This document shows positions 44,817 to 53,437 of a stretch of DNA of 64,000 nucleotides, in pieces (position 1 is the stretch's first letter; each line of letters starts with the position of its first letter). This DNA comes from Candidatus Poribacteria bacterium (GTDB lineage: Bacteria > Poribacteria > WGA-4E > WGA-3G), in assembly GCA_028820635.1 (NCBI GenBank), contig JAPPIG010000068.1, positions 18,635 through 82,634 on the forward strand, read 5' to 3'. The notes beneath the pieces were generated by a model. That model saw only the letters and a list, made by a program, of their open reading frames with translations. It did not search any database and was not told the DNA's origin. The translations under genes and the position numbers were made by a program.

Positions 44817-45962
44817 TTAATATTCGCGTTTGTGCCAATCGTCCTCCCAGAGATTGAACGACCCTTCACGATACGGATGCGCTGCGATGAGTTCCTCATT
44901 CAATTCCATACCGAGGCCTGGTCCATCGGGAAGACTAAAGTATCCATCTATCACCTCTGGACACCCCGTAGCAGCTTCTTTAACCCACGCTTCAGAGAAA
45001 TCGTTGAAATGCTCTTGTATCTTGAAGTTAGTAGTGCATGCTGCGAAGTGTAAAGCGGTTGCAGTGGAAACTGGACCTCCAACGTTATGTGGTGCCACCG
45101 TCATATAACACATATCTCCCATTGCAGCGATTTTTTTGGTTTCCAAAAATCCGCCTGTTTGCGTTATATCGGGCTGAAGAATATCTGCCGCTTGCAAGTT
45201 AATCAACTCACGATACTCATATTTATTGTGTAGCCGCTCCCCTGTGGCAACAGGCAGATTGATTTTTCCTGCTGCTTTTGCCAGTGCTGCAATGTTATCA
45301 GGTGGTACAGGTTCTTCAACCCAACTCGGTTCGAATTTCTCCAATTCCGCGGCAATTTCTATGGCAGTGTATGGACTGAATCGACCGTGCATCTCAACAA
45401 GTATTTCAACATCGGGTCCCACAGCATCGCGCACTGCTTCCACGAGAGATACAGATTTCAACTTTTCTTGATATGAGAGTTCATAATAGCCTGCTCCAAA
45501 TGGATCAAATTTAAGCGCTTTATATCCTTTTTCAAGCACCTTTTTGGCAGCATCGTGAAATTCTTCGGGTGTTCGTTCTACGCGATACCATCCGTTTGCA
45601 TAAGCCTTGATTTTATCACGGCAAGCACCACCAAGCAAACGATACACAGGTTGATTCAATGCCTTTCCAATAATATCCCAACAAGCGATTTCAACAACGC
45701 TAATCCCAGTAGCGACAATTTCACCAGCGCGTCCATAGTCGTCCCGAAACATGCGTTGGTAAAGGTCTTCCGTATTGAATGGGTCGCTTCCAATAACATG
45801 TCTGCGCTTGGCCCCGTCAATATAAGCCACAAGTGCATCTGTGCGGTTGTTCATCCGCACTTCGCTGATACCGGTCAAACCTTCGTCAGTTTCAACTTTT
45901 ACAAAGGTTAGATTTCGCCAACTGGTCCCCATCACAAGGGTAATCACATCAGTAATTTTCAT
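44817..45962 (-). CDS. Enolase-superfamily sugar-acid dehydratase (galactonate dehydratase-like)
   Basis: A 381-aa enzyme. Metal and acid/base residues typical of the D-galactonate/mannonate dehydratase branch are visible: KFDPFG, VEMHGRFSPYTA, SWVEEPVPPDN, VATGERLHNKYE, and the catalytic His in TVAPHNVGGPV. ATG 45962 lies 2 nt after the stop of the upstream sulfatase gene, so the two form an operon. Together they suggest breakdown of a sulfated sugar: desulfation outside or in the periplasm, then dehydration of the derived acid. Confidence 0.88.
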   Translation of the reverse strand: MKITDVITLVMGTSWRNLTFVKVETDEGLTGISEVRMNNRTDALVAYIDGAKRRHVIGSDPFNTEDLYQRMFRDDYGRAGEIVATGISVVEIACWDIIGKALNQPVYRLLGGACRDKIKAYANGWYRVERTPEEFHDAAKKVLEKGYKALKFDPFGAGYYELSYQEKLKSVSLVEAVRDAVGPDVEILVEMHGRFSPYTAIEIAAELEKFEPSWVEEPVPPDNIAALAKAAGKINLPVATGERLHNKYEYRELINLQAADILQPDITQTGGFLETKKIAAMGDMCYMTVAPHNVGGPVSTATALHFAACTTNFKIQEHFNDFSEAWVKEAATGCPEVIDGYFSLPDGPGLGMELNEELIAAHPYREGSFNLWEDDWHKREY

Positions 45963-45964
45963 TG

Positions 45965-47326
45965 CTAATTTCTCGTTTCTCCTTCAGATACACGACGTTG
46001 CCCGCTTCCTTGTTGTTGTGCGGATTCAATTGTAGGTGCTTCTTCACCTGCTTCAACCATTCGCCGAATAAGTCGTTCACGCATTACTTCTGCCACATTT
46101 TCATGTGATCGGAGTCCGATCAGATTTCGTAACTCATAGGGGTCTGCATCAAGGTCGTAGAGATATTGCTCCACATATACGTCAGAACCTGCGTCTTTTC
46201 CACCACCTTTATTAGGAGCATCAACCCCGTATTTCCATCGTTGAGTGCGCACAGCGCGCCCAACCTGTGCCTCGCTAATTTGGACGAATACTTCTTCGGG
46301 CCAATCATCTGTTTCGCCGCGCAGAAGCGGAAGAATAGAGTGCCCTTGCATTTCATCAGGCACAGTCAAACCTGCTGCATCCAAAAGTGTTGGTGGCAGG
46401 TCTACAAGACTCACAAGTTCTTGAATCTGCCCACCTCCGATAAAACCCGGTCCGTGGAATGCAGTCGGCACACGGATTGAACTTTCATGGCATGACCGCT
46501 TATATTCACTGTTGCGAGTTTTGAAATGACACCCATGGTCAGACGTAAACAGAATAATTGTATTATCAAGTAAATCAAGACTTTTCAGTGCATCTAAAAG
46601 TCTGCCAAGTGCTTCGTCAAGCCTTTTCACCATGCCGTAGTAGCCACCTAAGTGCTGATGCGTTGAGCCACCCAGCGCGGCGAGATCAGGTGGAATCCAC
46701 TTGCCAGTATACCTTTCCCTATATCCATCCGGTGGCGGATAATCGTCCAGATGATTTTGGTGATGTGGTTCTATATATGATGTAAAGAGGTAAAAAGGAT
46801 CGTTTTTGTGTTGGTCAACGTAACGTATCACCGCATCTGTTAAAGCGTCTACACGATAACCGGGCAGGTCAACAGGTTGGTTATCGTTATCAAACAACCT
46901 TGTTTGATATGCATCAGAGGTCATTTCCAGCACATTAGACGCTAACCAGTAGTCATATCCGCCACGGTTCTCAGGTGGAACAGCTCCAGTACTTCCTGAA
47001 TAGAGATGCCATTTACCGATATATCCCGTCGCATAGCCCGCATCATCGAAGTGATGTGCAAGCGTTTTGAGATTGGGTGATAACGGAATACCGTTTCGGA
47101 AACATCCTGTGCGAGTTGCGTAGAGTCCTGTTTGCAAACATGAGCGCGCAGGTCCGCAGACAGGTTGACACGTAAAAGAGCGGTGGACATGTGTGCCGCG
47201 CTGTGCCATCCGATCAAAATTGGGCATCAAATCAAGCGGATTGCCGTGCAAGCCAGAGGTGTCCCACCGCTGTTGGTCAGTAAAAAAGACGATAACATTA
47301 GGTTGATTTGCGTCAGTTTGGGGCAT
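45965..47326 (-). CDS. Sulfatase (arylsulfatase/alkaline phosphatase superfamily)
   Basis: A 453-aa S1-type sulfatase. The N-terminal metal site is FFTDQQRWDTSG. The formylglycine motif C-x-P-x-R is present as VCGPARSCLQTG (Cys at ~residue 58), and ILFTSDHGCH supplies the second metal site. The protein starts without a signal peptide (MPQTDANQPNVIVFF), so it may be cytoplasmic, or its true leader was not recognised. GAGAGGA lies upstream. A promoter at 47367-47395 drives it together with the downstream dehydratase. The sulfated substrate is unknown. Confidence 0.88.
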   Translation of the reverse strand: MPQTDANQPNVIVFFTDQQRWDTSGLHGNPLDLMPNFDRMAQRGTHVHRSFTCQPVCGPARSCLQTGLYATRTGCFRNGIPLSPNLKTLAHHFDDAGYATGYIGKWHLYSGSTGAVPPENRGGYDYWLASNVLEMTSDAYQTRLFDNDNQPVDLPGYRVDALTDAVIRYVDQHKNDPFYLFTSYIEPHHQNHLDDYPPPDGYRERYTGKWIPPDLAALGGSTHQHLGGYYGMVKRLDEALGRLLDALKSLDLLDNTIILFTSDHGCHFKTRNSEYKRSCHESSIRVPTAFHGPGFIGGGQIQELVSLVDLPPTLLDAAGLTVPDEMQGHSILPLLRGETDDWPEEVFVQISEAQVGRAVRTQRWKYGVDAPNKGGGKDAGSDVYVEQYLYDLDADPYELRNLIGLRSHENVAEVMRERLIRRMVEAGEEAPTIESAQQQGSGQRRVSEGETRN

Positions 47327-47366
47327 ATTTCTGTTTTTTCCTCTCTATTCAGGGTTTGAATAATCC

Positions 47367-47395
47367 ATTTTAATGAATTATTTGATTGGTGTCAA
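47367..47395 (-). promoter_or_regulatory. Predicted sigma-70 promoter of the sulfatase operon
   Basis: Minus strand TTGACA (47390-47395), 17-bp spacer, TAAAAT (47367-47372), ~41 nt upstream of ATG 47326. Confidence 0.65.
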
Positions 47396-47466
47396 GTGGA
47401 AATGCATCAGTTACCAGGACTATTTAGCTCTTCATATTCACGTTAATTTGTTCAGTATCCCTCTTC

Positions 47467-47626
47467 TGTAGGAGCGACCTCTGGTCGCGACTTTTCAGCT
47501 AAAACAGGCACAAAATGCCTAAAACTATGGTGAATCTAATTATACATTTTCACCCCTTGGTAGGCGAGGTTTCCTAACCTCGCTGGTGTAAAGTGTATAA
47601 AAAATTATAGAATCTACCATAAATAA
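47467..47626. repeat. GTAGGAGCGACC repeat next to a small inverted-repeat element
   Basis: 47467-47490 is a GTAGGAGCGACC unit. 47523-47626 has imperfect inverted ends (CTATGGTGAATCTAATTATA and its relative ending CTACCATAAATA) around a perfect hairpin GCGAGGTT/AACCTCGC (47564-47571/47576-47583). The same CTAAACTATGGTGAAT word recurs near 53516. Confidence 0.6.
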
Positions 47627-47734
47627 CCCTGCATCGGTTACAGAGGCATTTTGTTTTCAGTTTTCGTAGCGAATTCACCAAAAGACCGTGAAACCAAAAC
47701 GAATCCTGTTTTACGGTTTTATTATTGAAAAACG

Positions 47735-48451
47735 TTACGCTGGCTCCAATTTCCTGATTCCGTTTTCGTAATTAACCTGATAAGGCACATCTGGCACGGG
47801 CATTGAACGGATAGCTAACTCACCGAATGTGATAAGCGGCTCGGAAAGTAGAAGCAGCTCATCAAGAGATTCAGATGGTGTTTTGTCAGTTGTGTCTAAC
47901 ACGATTTTGCGTCCTTTTTGGGTAAATAGAGATTTGTCAATCTCCTCTTCAAAAAGCCGTTTAAGTGTCGGAATATCCTCAGTCTTAATAATCTGATATT
48001 CGTGAGGATCGACTTCCATTCGCTCTTTAATTGCTTCATCGCTTGCAGTAACGTGAATCAAAACCACATCTGGCAATCTTGCCTCCATAACTTGCGTTTC
48101 ATAGCCACGCTGCGCGCGGTAGTGGTAATTCTGATAATATGAACTTTCCGGATCACTACCATAGACTGTCGTGTAAACCGCTTCCTCTATGTGCCATCCC
48201 GCAATAAGTGTATTTGGATAGTTTTTAATGACTTCAACGTGATACTGTATCTGCATCCGTTGCATTCGCTCTTTCACATCATTCGGGAAGTCTACGTATG
48301 CTGCTCTCGATTCTGCGCTCAATGTGGAATCTGGAATGGTAAAATGATCGTCAACGTGTACCGCTAATTTTCTGTGCCTATAATAATCTGTTAACAGGTT
48401 TATCAGTGTTGATTTTCCTGCATATTCTATGCCGACAAAAACACATCTCAT
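47735..48451 (-). CDS. P-loop nucleoside/thymidylate kinase-like protein
   Basis: A 238-aa protein with Walker A GIEYAGKST at residues 7-15 and a lid-like segment later (HVTASDEAIKERMEVDPHEY). The overall pattern resembles thymidylate- or deoxynucleoside-kinase-like P-loop NTPases, but the DRY/DRF motif of true TMP kinase is not seen. The C-terminal ~40 residues are an extension (PEPLITFGELAIRSMPVPDV-like). Substrate unknown. Confidence 0.7.
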   Translation of the reverse strand: MRCVFVGIEYAGKSTLINLLTDYYRHRKLAVHVDDHFTIPDSTLSAESRAAYVDFPNDVKERMQRMQIQYHVEVIKNYPNTLIAGWHIEEAVYTTVYGSDPESSYYQNYHYRAQRGYETQVMEARLPDVVLIHVTASDEAIKERMEVDPHEYQIIKTEDIPTLKRLFEEEIDKSLFTQKGRKIVLDTTDKTPSESLDELLLLSEPLITFGELAIRSMPVPDVPYQVNYENGIRKLEPA

Positions 48452-48503
48452 AAATTACCTCACAATTGAAATTTGAAAATGGAAGTTTTTGAACTTGCCT
48501 TTA

Positions 48504-48532
48504 GATTTAGCACGAAATTGGAATAATGTCAA
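48504..48532 (-). promoter_or_regulatory. Predicted sigma-70 promoter for the P-loop kinase gene
   Basis: Minus strand TTGACA (48527-48532), 17-bp spacer, TAAATC (48504-48509). Confidence 0.5.
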
Positions 48533-48576
48533 GAGTCTAAATAGGTTGCAACGATGGTATCTTCACTATCATTTCC

Positions 48577-48605
48577 TTGACAATAACACTATTGCAAGGT
48601 ATAAT
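48577..48605 (+). promoter_or_regulatory. Perfect consensus promoter of a toxin-antitoxin operon
   Basis: TTGACA (48577-48582), 17-bp spacer, TATAAT (48600-48605). It lies ~36 nt before the antitoxin ATG 48642. Confidence 0.85.
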
Positions 48606-48641
48606 AAACCGTAACCGAAATTTTCACATGAGGAGCCACCT

Positions 48642-48944
48642 ATGGAACAAATTCAGACTGTCAAGATTCAATATCTAGATCCCTCGGAAACTTACACTGC
48701 TCATATCCAAAAGAGTGAGGACGGTTGGATAGGGTGGATACCGGAAGTTCCTGAAGTTGAGTGTGAAGAAAACACTCAAGAGAAATTGCTGAAAACCATG
48801 GAAAGCAAACTTCATGCGGTCTTAACTGCTGAGTGGGAAGTATGGTGCAAGCAGCTTGAGGAAGACGTGCAAGATGGAAAATTAGATCATCTTTTAGAAG
48901 AGGCTGCTGAAGATATCCGAGCAGGTAGGTGCAAAGATCTATAA
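48642..48944 (+). CDS. HicB-like antitoxin of a RelE-family module
   Basis: A 100-aa acidic protein. The N-terminal half is a partial RNase-H-like HicB fold (YTAHIQKSEDGWIGWIPEVP, EVECEENTQEKLLKTMESKL). The C-terminal helical part (WCKQLEEDVQDGKLDHLLEEAAEDIRAG, in two helices) is typical of antitoxins that wrap around a RelE/ParE toxin. GGAG precedes ATG 48642. Its 3' end overlaps the toxin gene by 8 nt. Confidence 0.8.
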   Translation: MEQIQTVKIQYLDPSETYTAHIQKSEDGWIGWIPEVPEVECEENTQEKLLKTMESKLHAVLTAEWEVWCKQLEEDVQDGKLDHLLEEAAEDIRAGRCKDL

Positions 48945-49200
48945 AACGACACCTTATTTTTGGAGATGTTATAGAAACCTCCCGCGAGTGGTCCAGCAAC
49001 AAGCAGGCAATAAGTTTGAACTCCTAAAGCAAGATTCGAAACATCCATCTTTGAATTTAAAGAGAGTAGGTGCGCGTTGGGCTGTAAGAATTAACAGAGA
49101 TTACCGCGCCTTAGCACGTGAAGAAAATGGGACATTGGTCTGGTTTTGGATCGGAAAGCATGATGAATACATCCGAAGAATACGACACCAAGACAACTGA
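48937..49200 (+). CDS. RelE/ParE-type toxin, apparently starting at ATC
   Basis: The frame from GTG 48988 encodes only 70 aa, but homologous-looking sequence continues upstream as IYKTTPYFWRCYRNLPRVVQ. That is the conserved N terminus of this toxin family, where Met normally occupies the first position. Here the codon at 48937-48939 is ATC, with AGGTAGG ~8 nt upstream. No ATG, GTG or TTG lies in frame before it. The catalytic core (NKFELLKQDSKHPSLNLKRV, WAVRINRDYRALARE, WFWIGKHDEYIRRI) is intact. Total length from ATC is 87 aa, normal for RelE/HigB mRNA interferases. It starts from a rare codon or has been weakened by start loss. Confidence 0.75.
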   Translation: MYKTTPYFWRCYRNLPRVVQQQAGNKFELLKQDSKHPSLNLKRVGARWAVRINRDYRALAREENGTLVWFWIGKHDEYIRRIRHQDN

Positions 49201-49212
49201 AAAATTATACTT

Positions 49213-50238
49213 ATGCTAACAATTGGCAACCTCAACATTCCTGATTTCCCGCTTCTGCTGGCACCAATGGAAGATGTCAGCGATCCGCCTTTTCGCGCAG
49301 TATGTAAAGAGAATGGCGCGGACATCATGTATACCGAATTCATCTCCTCCGAGGCACTTATTCGTGATGCTGCACGAAGTGTTGCTAAGTTAGACATCTT
49401 TGAAAACGAAAAACCGATTGGCATTCAAATTTTTGGACACAATATTGAAGTGATGCGCGAATCCGTTGAAATCACTGAACGTGTACAACCTGACATTATT
49501 GATATAAACTACGGATGCCCAGTGAAAAAGGTCACTTGTAAGGGGGCAGGCGCAGGAATCTTGCAGGACATTCCGAAAATGGTCAAAATGACCGCTGAAA
49601 TGGTGAAGGCTACGGAGTTACCCGTTACCGTCAAAACACGATTAGGATGGGACGACAACACGAAGTATATTGTTGAGGTAGCAGAACGTTTACAAGATGT
49701 TGGTATCCGCGCGATTGCCATTCACGGCAGGACACGACGGCAAATGTATAAAGGTGATGCTGACTGGACGCTCATCGGAAAAATAAAAGATAACCAGCGC
49801 ATGACTATCCCTATTTTCGGTAACGGAGATGTAGATAGTCCTCAAAAAGCAGCACAGATGCGGCAACAATACGGCGTGGATGGCATCATGATTGGTCGTG
49901 CTGCGATTGGCTATCCGTGGATTTTTAATGAAATTAAACACTACTTTGCCACAGGTGAACTGCTTCCTCCGCCCTCAATAGACGAGCGTATTGCTGTATT
50001 TAGAAAGCACTTAGATTTTTCTATTGAGTGGAAAGGTTTAAAACTTGGACTCATTGAGATGCGACGACACTATACAAATTATTTCAAAGGCATTCCACAC
50101 GTCAAACCTTTCCGTTACCGTTTGGTTACCTGTGATAGTTACGATGGCGTTTTAGACATTGTGGAGGAACTCCGCGCACATGCTTACCAATACACAGAAC
50201 GGACAGACCAATTAGCGTTTAGTCCTTCACTCAATTGA
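49213..50238 (+). CDS. dusB: tRNA-dihydrouridine synthase
   Basis: A 341-aa FMN enzyme reducing uridines in the tRNA D-loop. The start region LLLAPMEDVSDPPFRAVCKE, the FMN site QIFGHN, DINYGCPVKKVTCKGAGAGI with the catalytic Cys, and VKTRLGWDD plus AIHGRTRRQMYKGDADW are all as in the DusB branch. The C-terminal helical domain follows (IEMRRHYTNYFKGIPHVKPF). It starts 12 nt after the toxin gene. Confidence 0.92.
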   Translation: MLTIGNLNIPDFPLLLAPMEDVSDPPFRAVCKENGADIMYTEFISSEALIRDAARSVAKLDIFENEKPIGIQIFGHNIEVMRESVEITERVQPDIIDINYGCPVKKVTCKGAGAGILQDIPKMVKMTAEMVKATELPVTVKTRLGWDDNTKYIVEVAERLQDVGIRAIAIHGRTRRQMYKGDADWTLIGKIKDNQRMTIPIFGNGDVDSPQKAAQMRQQYGVDGIMIGRAAIGYPWIFNEIKHYFATGELLPPPSIDERIAVFRKHLDFSIEWKGLKLGLIEMRRHYTNYFKGIPHVKPFRYRLVTCDSYDGVLDIVEELRAHAYQYTERTDQLAFSPSLN

Positions 50239-50243
50239 AAAAC

Positions 50244-50272
50244 TTGACGCAAAAGCAGAATAGTTTTATCAT
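50244..50272 (+). promoter_or_regulatory. Predicted sigma-70 promoter of dapF-dapA
   Basis: TTGACG (50244-50249), 17-bp spacer, TATCAT (50267-50272), 29 nt before ATG 50302. Confidence 0.55.
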
Positions 50273-50301
50273 AGAATAAAAGACATCAATAAGGACAGGA
50301 T

Positions 50302-51135
50302 ATGAACAAAATACCCTTTATGAAACTCAGTGGTGCGGGTAATGACTTCGTAATCATCAACAATTTAAACCGAGTCGTAGATAGCACAGATTCAGAATTC
50401 ATGAATTTCGTTATGAAGCTATGCCAACGCCGTATGTCAGTTGGTGCGGATGGCGTGCTGCTTGTTGAACCGACAGATGATGTTGATTTCCGAATGCGTT
50501 ACTTTAACGCTGATGGTGGAGAGGTTGAAACCTGCGGAAATGGGGCACGTTGTATTTCTAAATTCGCTTACTTAAACGGTATTGTGTCAGAACAGATGCG
50601 ATTTCTGACAAATGCTGGTGTTTATGAGGCAGAAGTAGTCGGTAAAAACGTTAAAGTACGCATGAGCAACCCTACGGATATTCGGATTAATGTTCCACTT
50701 CGTCTTGAAGATGGGCTGCATAACGTAGGTTTTGCGAACAGCGGCGTGCCGCATGTCGTTTTCTTTGTTGATGATCTGGAAGCGACTGATGTTTTTGATC
50801 TCGGACAACAAACGCGTTATCATAATGATTTTAAGCCTGCTGGCACCAATGCGAATTTTATCCGTATTCACTCACAGGAACTTATTGAAATTCGCACGTA
50901 TGAACGGGGTGTTGAAAATGAGACACTTGCTTGTGGCACGGGGTCTATTGCATCTGCTATTGTTTCTGCAACTTTAGGCAAGGTTAAATCACCTGTCTCC
51001 GTCAAAACAGCGAGCGGTGTTGTCTTAAAAATACACTTTGATTTGGAAAATGACGAAGCAAAAAACGTCTATCTTGAAGGTGATGCTCGCGTTATATTTG
51101 CAGGCGAACTTACATCGGAAGCATGGGATTATTAG
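50302..51135 (+). CDS. dapF: Diaminopimelate epimerase
   Basis: A 277-aa cofactor-independent racemase converting LL- to meso-diaminopimelate. Both catalytic cysteines are present, in VETCGNGARCISKF and LACGTGSIASAIV. GAGNDFVIINN lies at the N terminus and RTYERGVENETLACG precedes the second Cys. It is followed 50 nt later by dapA, so the two lysine/peptidoglycan-precursor genes form an operon. Confidence 0.95.
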   Translation: MNKIPFMKLSGAGNDFVIINNLNRVVDSTDSEFMNFVMKLCQRRMSVGADGVLLVEPTDDVDFRMRYFNADGGEVETCGNGARCISKFAYLNGIVSEQMRFLTNAGVYEAEVVGKNVKVRMSNPTDIRINVPLRLEDGLHNVGFANSGVPHVVFFVDDLEATDVFDLGQQTRYHNDFKPAGTNANFIRIHSQELIEIRTYERGVENETLACGTGSIASAIVSATLGKVKSPVSVKTASGVVLKIHFDLENDEAKNVYLEGDARVIFAGELTSEAWDY

Positions 51136-51185
51136 AAAGTGATCGGCACATTCCGTTGTGCCATAGTTATCAAGGAGGGATTTAA

Positions 51186-52061
51186 ATGTTTGAGGGCTCT
51201 TATGTTGCACTCGTTACACCATTTAAGGACGATGAATCGTTAGATGAAGCAAAACTGAAAGAACTGATTCAGTTTCAGATTGAAGGCGGCACACACGGCA
51301 TCGTCCCGTGTGGAACAACAGGTGAATCCCCCGCGCTTTCTGAGACTGAACACGACAGAGTTATAGAAATTACTGTTGAAACAGTAAATGGACGGTTACC
51401 TATCATTGCAGGTACTGGCTCAAATTCAACGACACGCACCCTGCGAGCGACAGAACACGCTAAAGCCGCAGGTGCAAATGCGGCACTGATTGTCACCCCT
51501 TATTACAACAAACCGACACAAGAGGGGTTATACGCGCATTATATGAAAATCGCTGATTCGGTTGACATACCGATTGTTGTCTACAACGTGCCAGGACGTT
51601 GCGGCACGGACATTCTCTCACCAACCATTGCCCGCCTCGCCGAACATCCAAATATTGTCGCGCTCAAAGAAGCAACAGGTGAACTCAAGCGTGCAAGTGA
51701 AGTTGTTAACCTATGCCCTGATGATTTCGTTGTCCTCTCAGGCGATGATGTCAACACACTGCCGATTATGGCAGTAGGTGGAAAGGGTGTAATCTCGGTT
51801 GTCGCAAACATTGCTCCTTCCGATGTAGCGGAAATGTGTAACGCCTTTCACGCTGGAAATCTTGAACTTGCTCGGAAACTTCATTATAAAACTTTACCGC
51901 TGGCAGTTAATCTGTTTATTGAAACGAACCCAATTCCAGCAAAAACTGCGTTGATGCTGATGGGCAAACTCAACGGGAAAGTGCGCCTTCCGCTTGCACC
52001 GATGGAACTTGCGAACCTCGAATCCCTCCGAAATACGCTTGCGGAAACAGGATTGATTTAA
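51186..52061 (+). CDS. dapA: 4-hydroxy-tetrahydrodipicolinate synthase
   Basis: A 291-aa class I aldolase-like enzyme condensing pyruvate with aspartate semialdehyde. TTGESPALSETEHDRVIE is the family signature, Tyr lies in VYNVPGRCGTD, the Schiff-base Lys in IVALKEATGE, and the fold end is LSGDDVNTLPIMAVGGKGVI. AAGGAGGG precedes ATG 51186. Its stop is immediately followed by the left end of the 1.7-kb inverted-repeat-bounded region. Confidence 0.95.
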   Translation: MFEGSYVALVTPFKDDESLDEAKLKELIQFQIEGGTHGIVPCGTTGESPALSETEHDRVIEITVETVNGRLPIIAGTGSNSTTRTLRATEHAKAAGANAALIVTPYYNKPTQEGLYAHYMKIADSVDIPIVVYNVPGRCGTDILSPTIARLAEHPNIVALKEATGELKRASEVVNLCPDDFVVLSGDDVNTLPIMAVGGKGVISVVANIAPSDVAEMCNAFHAGNLELARKLHYKTLPLAVNLFIETNPIPAKTALMLMGKLNGKVRLPLAPMELANLESLRNTLAETGLI

Positions 52062-52096
52062 TTGAGGGGTGGGGTGTGTAAAGTTTTTGTTATAGT

Positions 52097-52245
52097 AACG
52101 TGAGTTTGATAATAAAATGTGAGTTTGCTCTAAACACTTTTCAAATCTAAAAAAACACTGTTTTTGTAGCATAACCTGTTAGGTTGTGCCGTTTTTGCGA
52201 AAAATAACAGAGCATGCTGCGGGTGAAACTTTTCAAACTCACGTT
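52097..52245. repeat. MITE-like element, family A, copy 2
   Basis: The left end AACGTGAGTTTGATAA (52097-52112) and the right end TTTTCAAACTCACGTT (ending 52245) are inverted with one or two mismatches. It is nested near the left end of the 1.68-kb segment. Confidence 0.75.
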
Positions 52246-52900
52246 AAAATACGCATCAACCGAAATACAGACAAAAAATACCCCCACAATTGAAACTCCA
52301 ATAAAATCACAATAGAATCCCAATAAGAAACACAATCTAAATCTTGAACCACACAAAAAAGAAGCGTATAATTATAGCGTGTTATAGAATGCAAACGCCC
52401 AATACGGCAATACGAGCCATCGATACTCAATGAGGTGGTGAGGTTCCCTGAAGCAGCGACAACACGGGAACACAACTTTACAACCACAACAGTCGCTCGA
52501 AAACTCGAAATGAGCCGTGGGCAGTCTCCTTGGAGACGCGACGCCAAACAGAGACGGAACAATACCAACACGGAAAAGTTCGCGTAAAAACTCACAGAGT
52601 CGCGGAGGTTCATACTGACACCATCGGCATCAGCAACTGAACCAACCTGAGCAAAGTCCCAAGTCTGCACGTTGTCTCATGGCGCGCTTCATCCCCGTGC
52701 TGGGAGCAGCCCAATGCCTACTTGAAAGACGATGCCTTCCGTAAAAAGGACCGATTAAAACCTCACAGAGTCGTGGTGTTTTTGAGGGACGCAGCTACGC
52801 AAAAACAGCAACTCCACGCCCATAAGCTGCCTGCCAGTTTGTAAAGCTGGGACTCGTCCAGTTGTATTTGGGCTTTGCATTCCACGCCTTCGCGCCTTTG

Positions 52901-53071
52901 CTATAGTAAATTATGTAAATAAGTTTACATATATTCTGTAGGCGGTGAATGCCTAAATGGCGTTCATACCGTTGATTTCGATCTCCGAATCGCGACGAAA
53001 CCACTGTTAGTCTGGAATCGGAGTTCCCTTCTACAGATCAGATGTAAAGTTAATTATGGAATCCACTATAT
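52901..53071. repeat. Inverted-repeat element with repeat cargo
   Basis: The ends CTATAGTAAATTATG..AAGTTTACAT (from 52901) and ATGTAAAGTTAATTATGG..ACTATA (to 53071) are imperfectly inverted. The core holds TGTAGGCGGTGAATGCC/GGCGTTCATACC and GATCTCCGAATCGCGA units, the same cargo seen at 32973-33170. Confidence 0.6.
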
Positions 53072-53396
53072 CATGTGAACATTTCGCGTTGAAGTATAGG
53101 TCGTAGATACGCGCCGCGTACTGTCCACCTTGCGGTTTGTGTGAACGGGATACGGGCCGTATCTACCATCTCTCGCAATGTTTTTCACAAAGCACCATAC
53201 ACCCAGAGGCATAATATCAGTATGAAAAAACAACCGATCCCGAAACACAAAAATACACAGACCCTAAAGCTGCAAAACGCAAGGAAAACCGTGAATCCTC
53301 AATACAGATATATAATGGAAAATTTAAAATTTATTGAAAATTAGAAAAACACCTATAAACCCATACAGAGACTGGGTTTATACCGAATTTCAAAAA

Positions 53397-53437
53397 GATA
53401 CCATGGTATCAAAAAAGTTACCAAATGGTAACTTTTT
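53397..53437. repeat. Two adjacent perfect palindromes
   Basis: GATACCATGGTATC (53397-53410) is followed after one base by a 12-bp inverted repeat AAAAAGTTACCA/TGGTAACTTTTT (53412-53423/53426-53437). Both share a TACCA..TGGTA core, as if the same dyad were repeated. Confidence 0.8.

Noticed and set aside
52239..53004. Minus-strand open frames of 143 and 69 aa in the 1.68-kb segment
   Set aside because: No ribosome-binding site, no recognisable motif, and hydrophobic low-complexity C termini typical of chance frames. I considered a decayed IS200/IS605 TnpB end with a guide RNA but found neither zinc-finger cysteines nor catalytic motifs.
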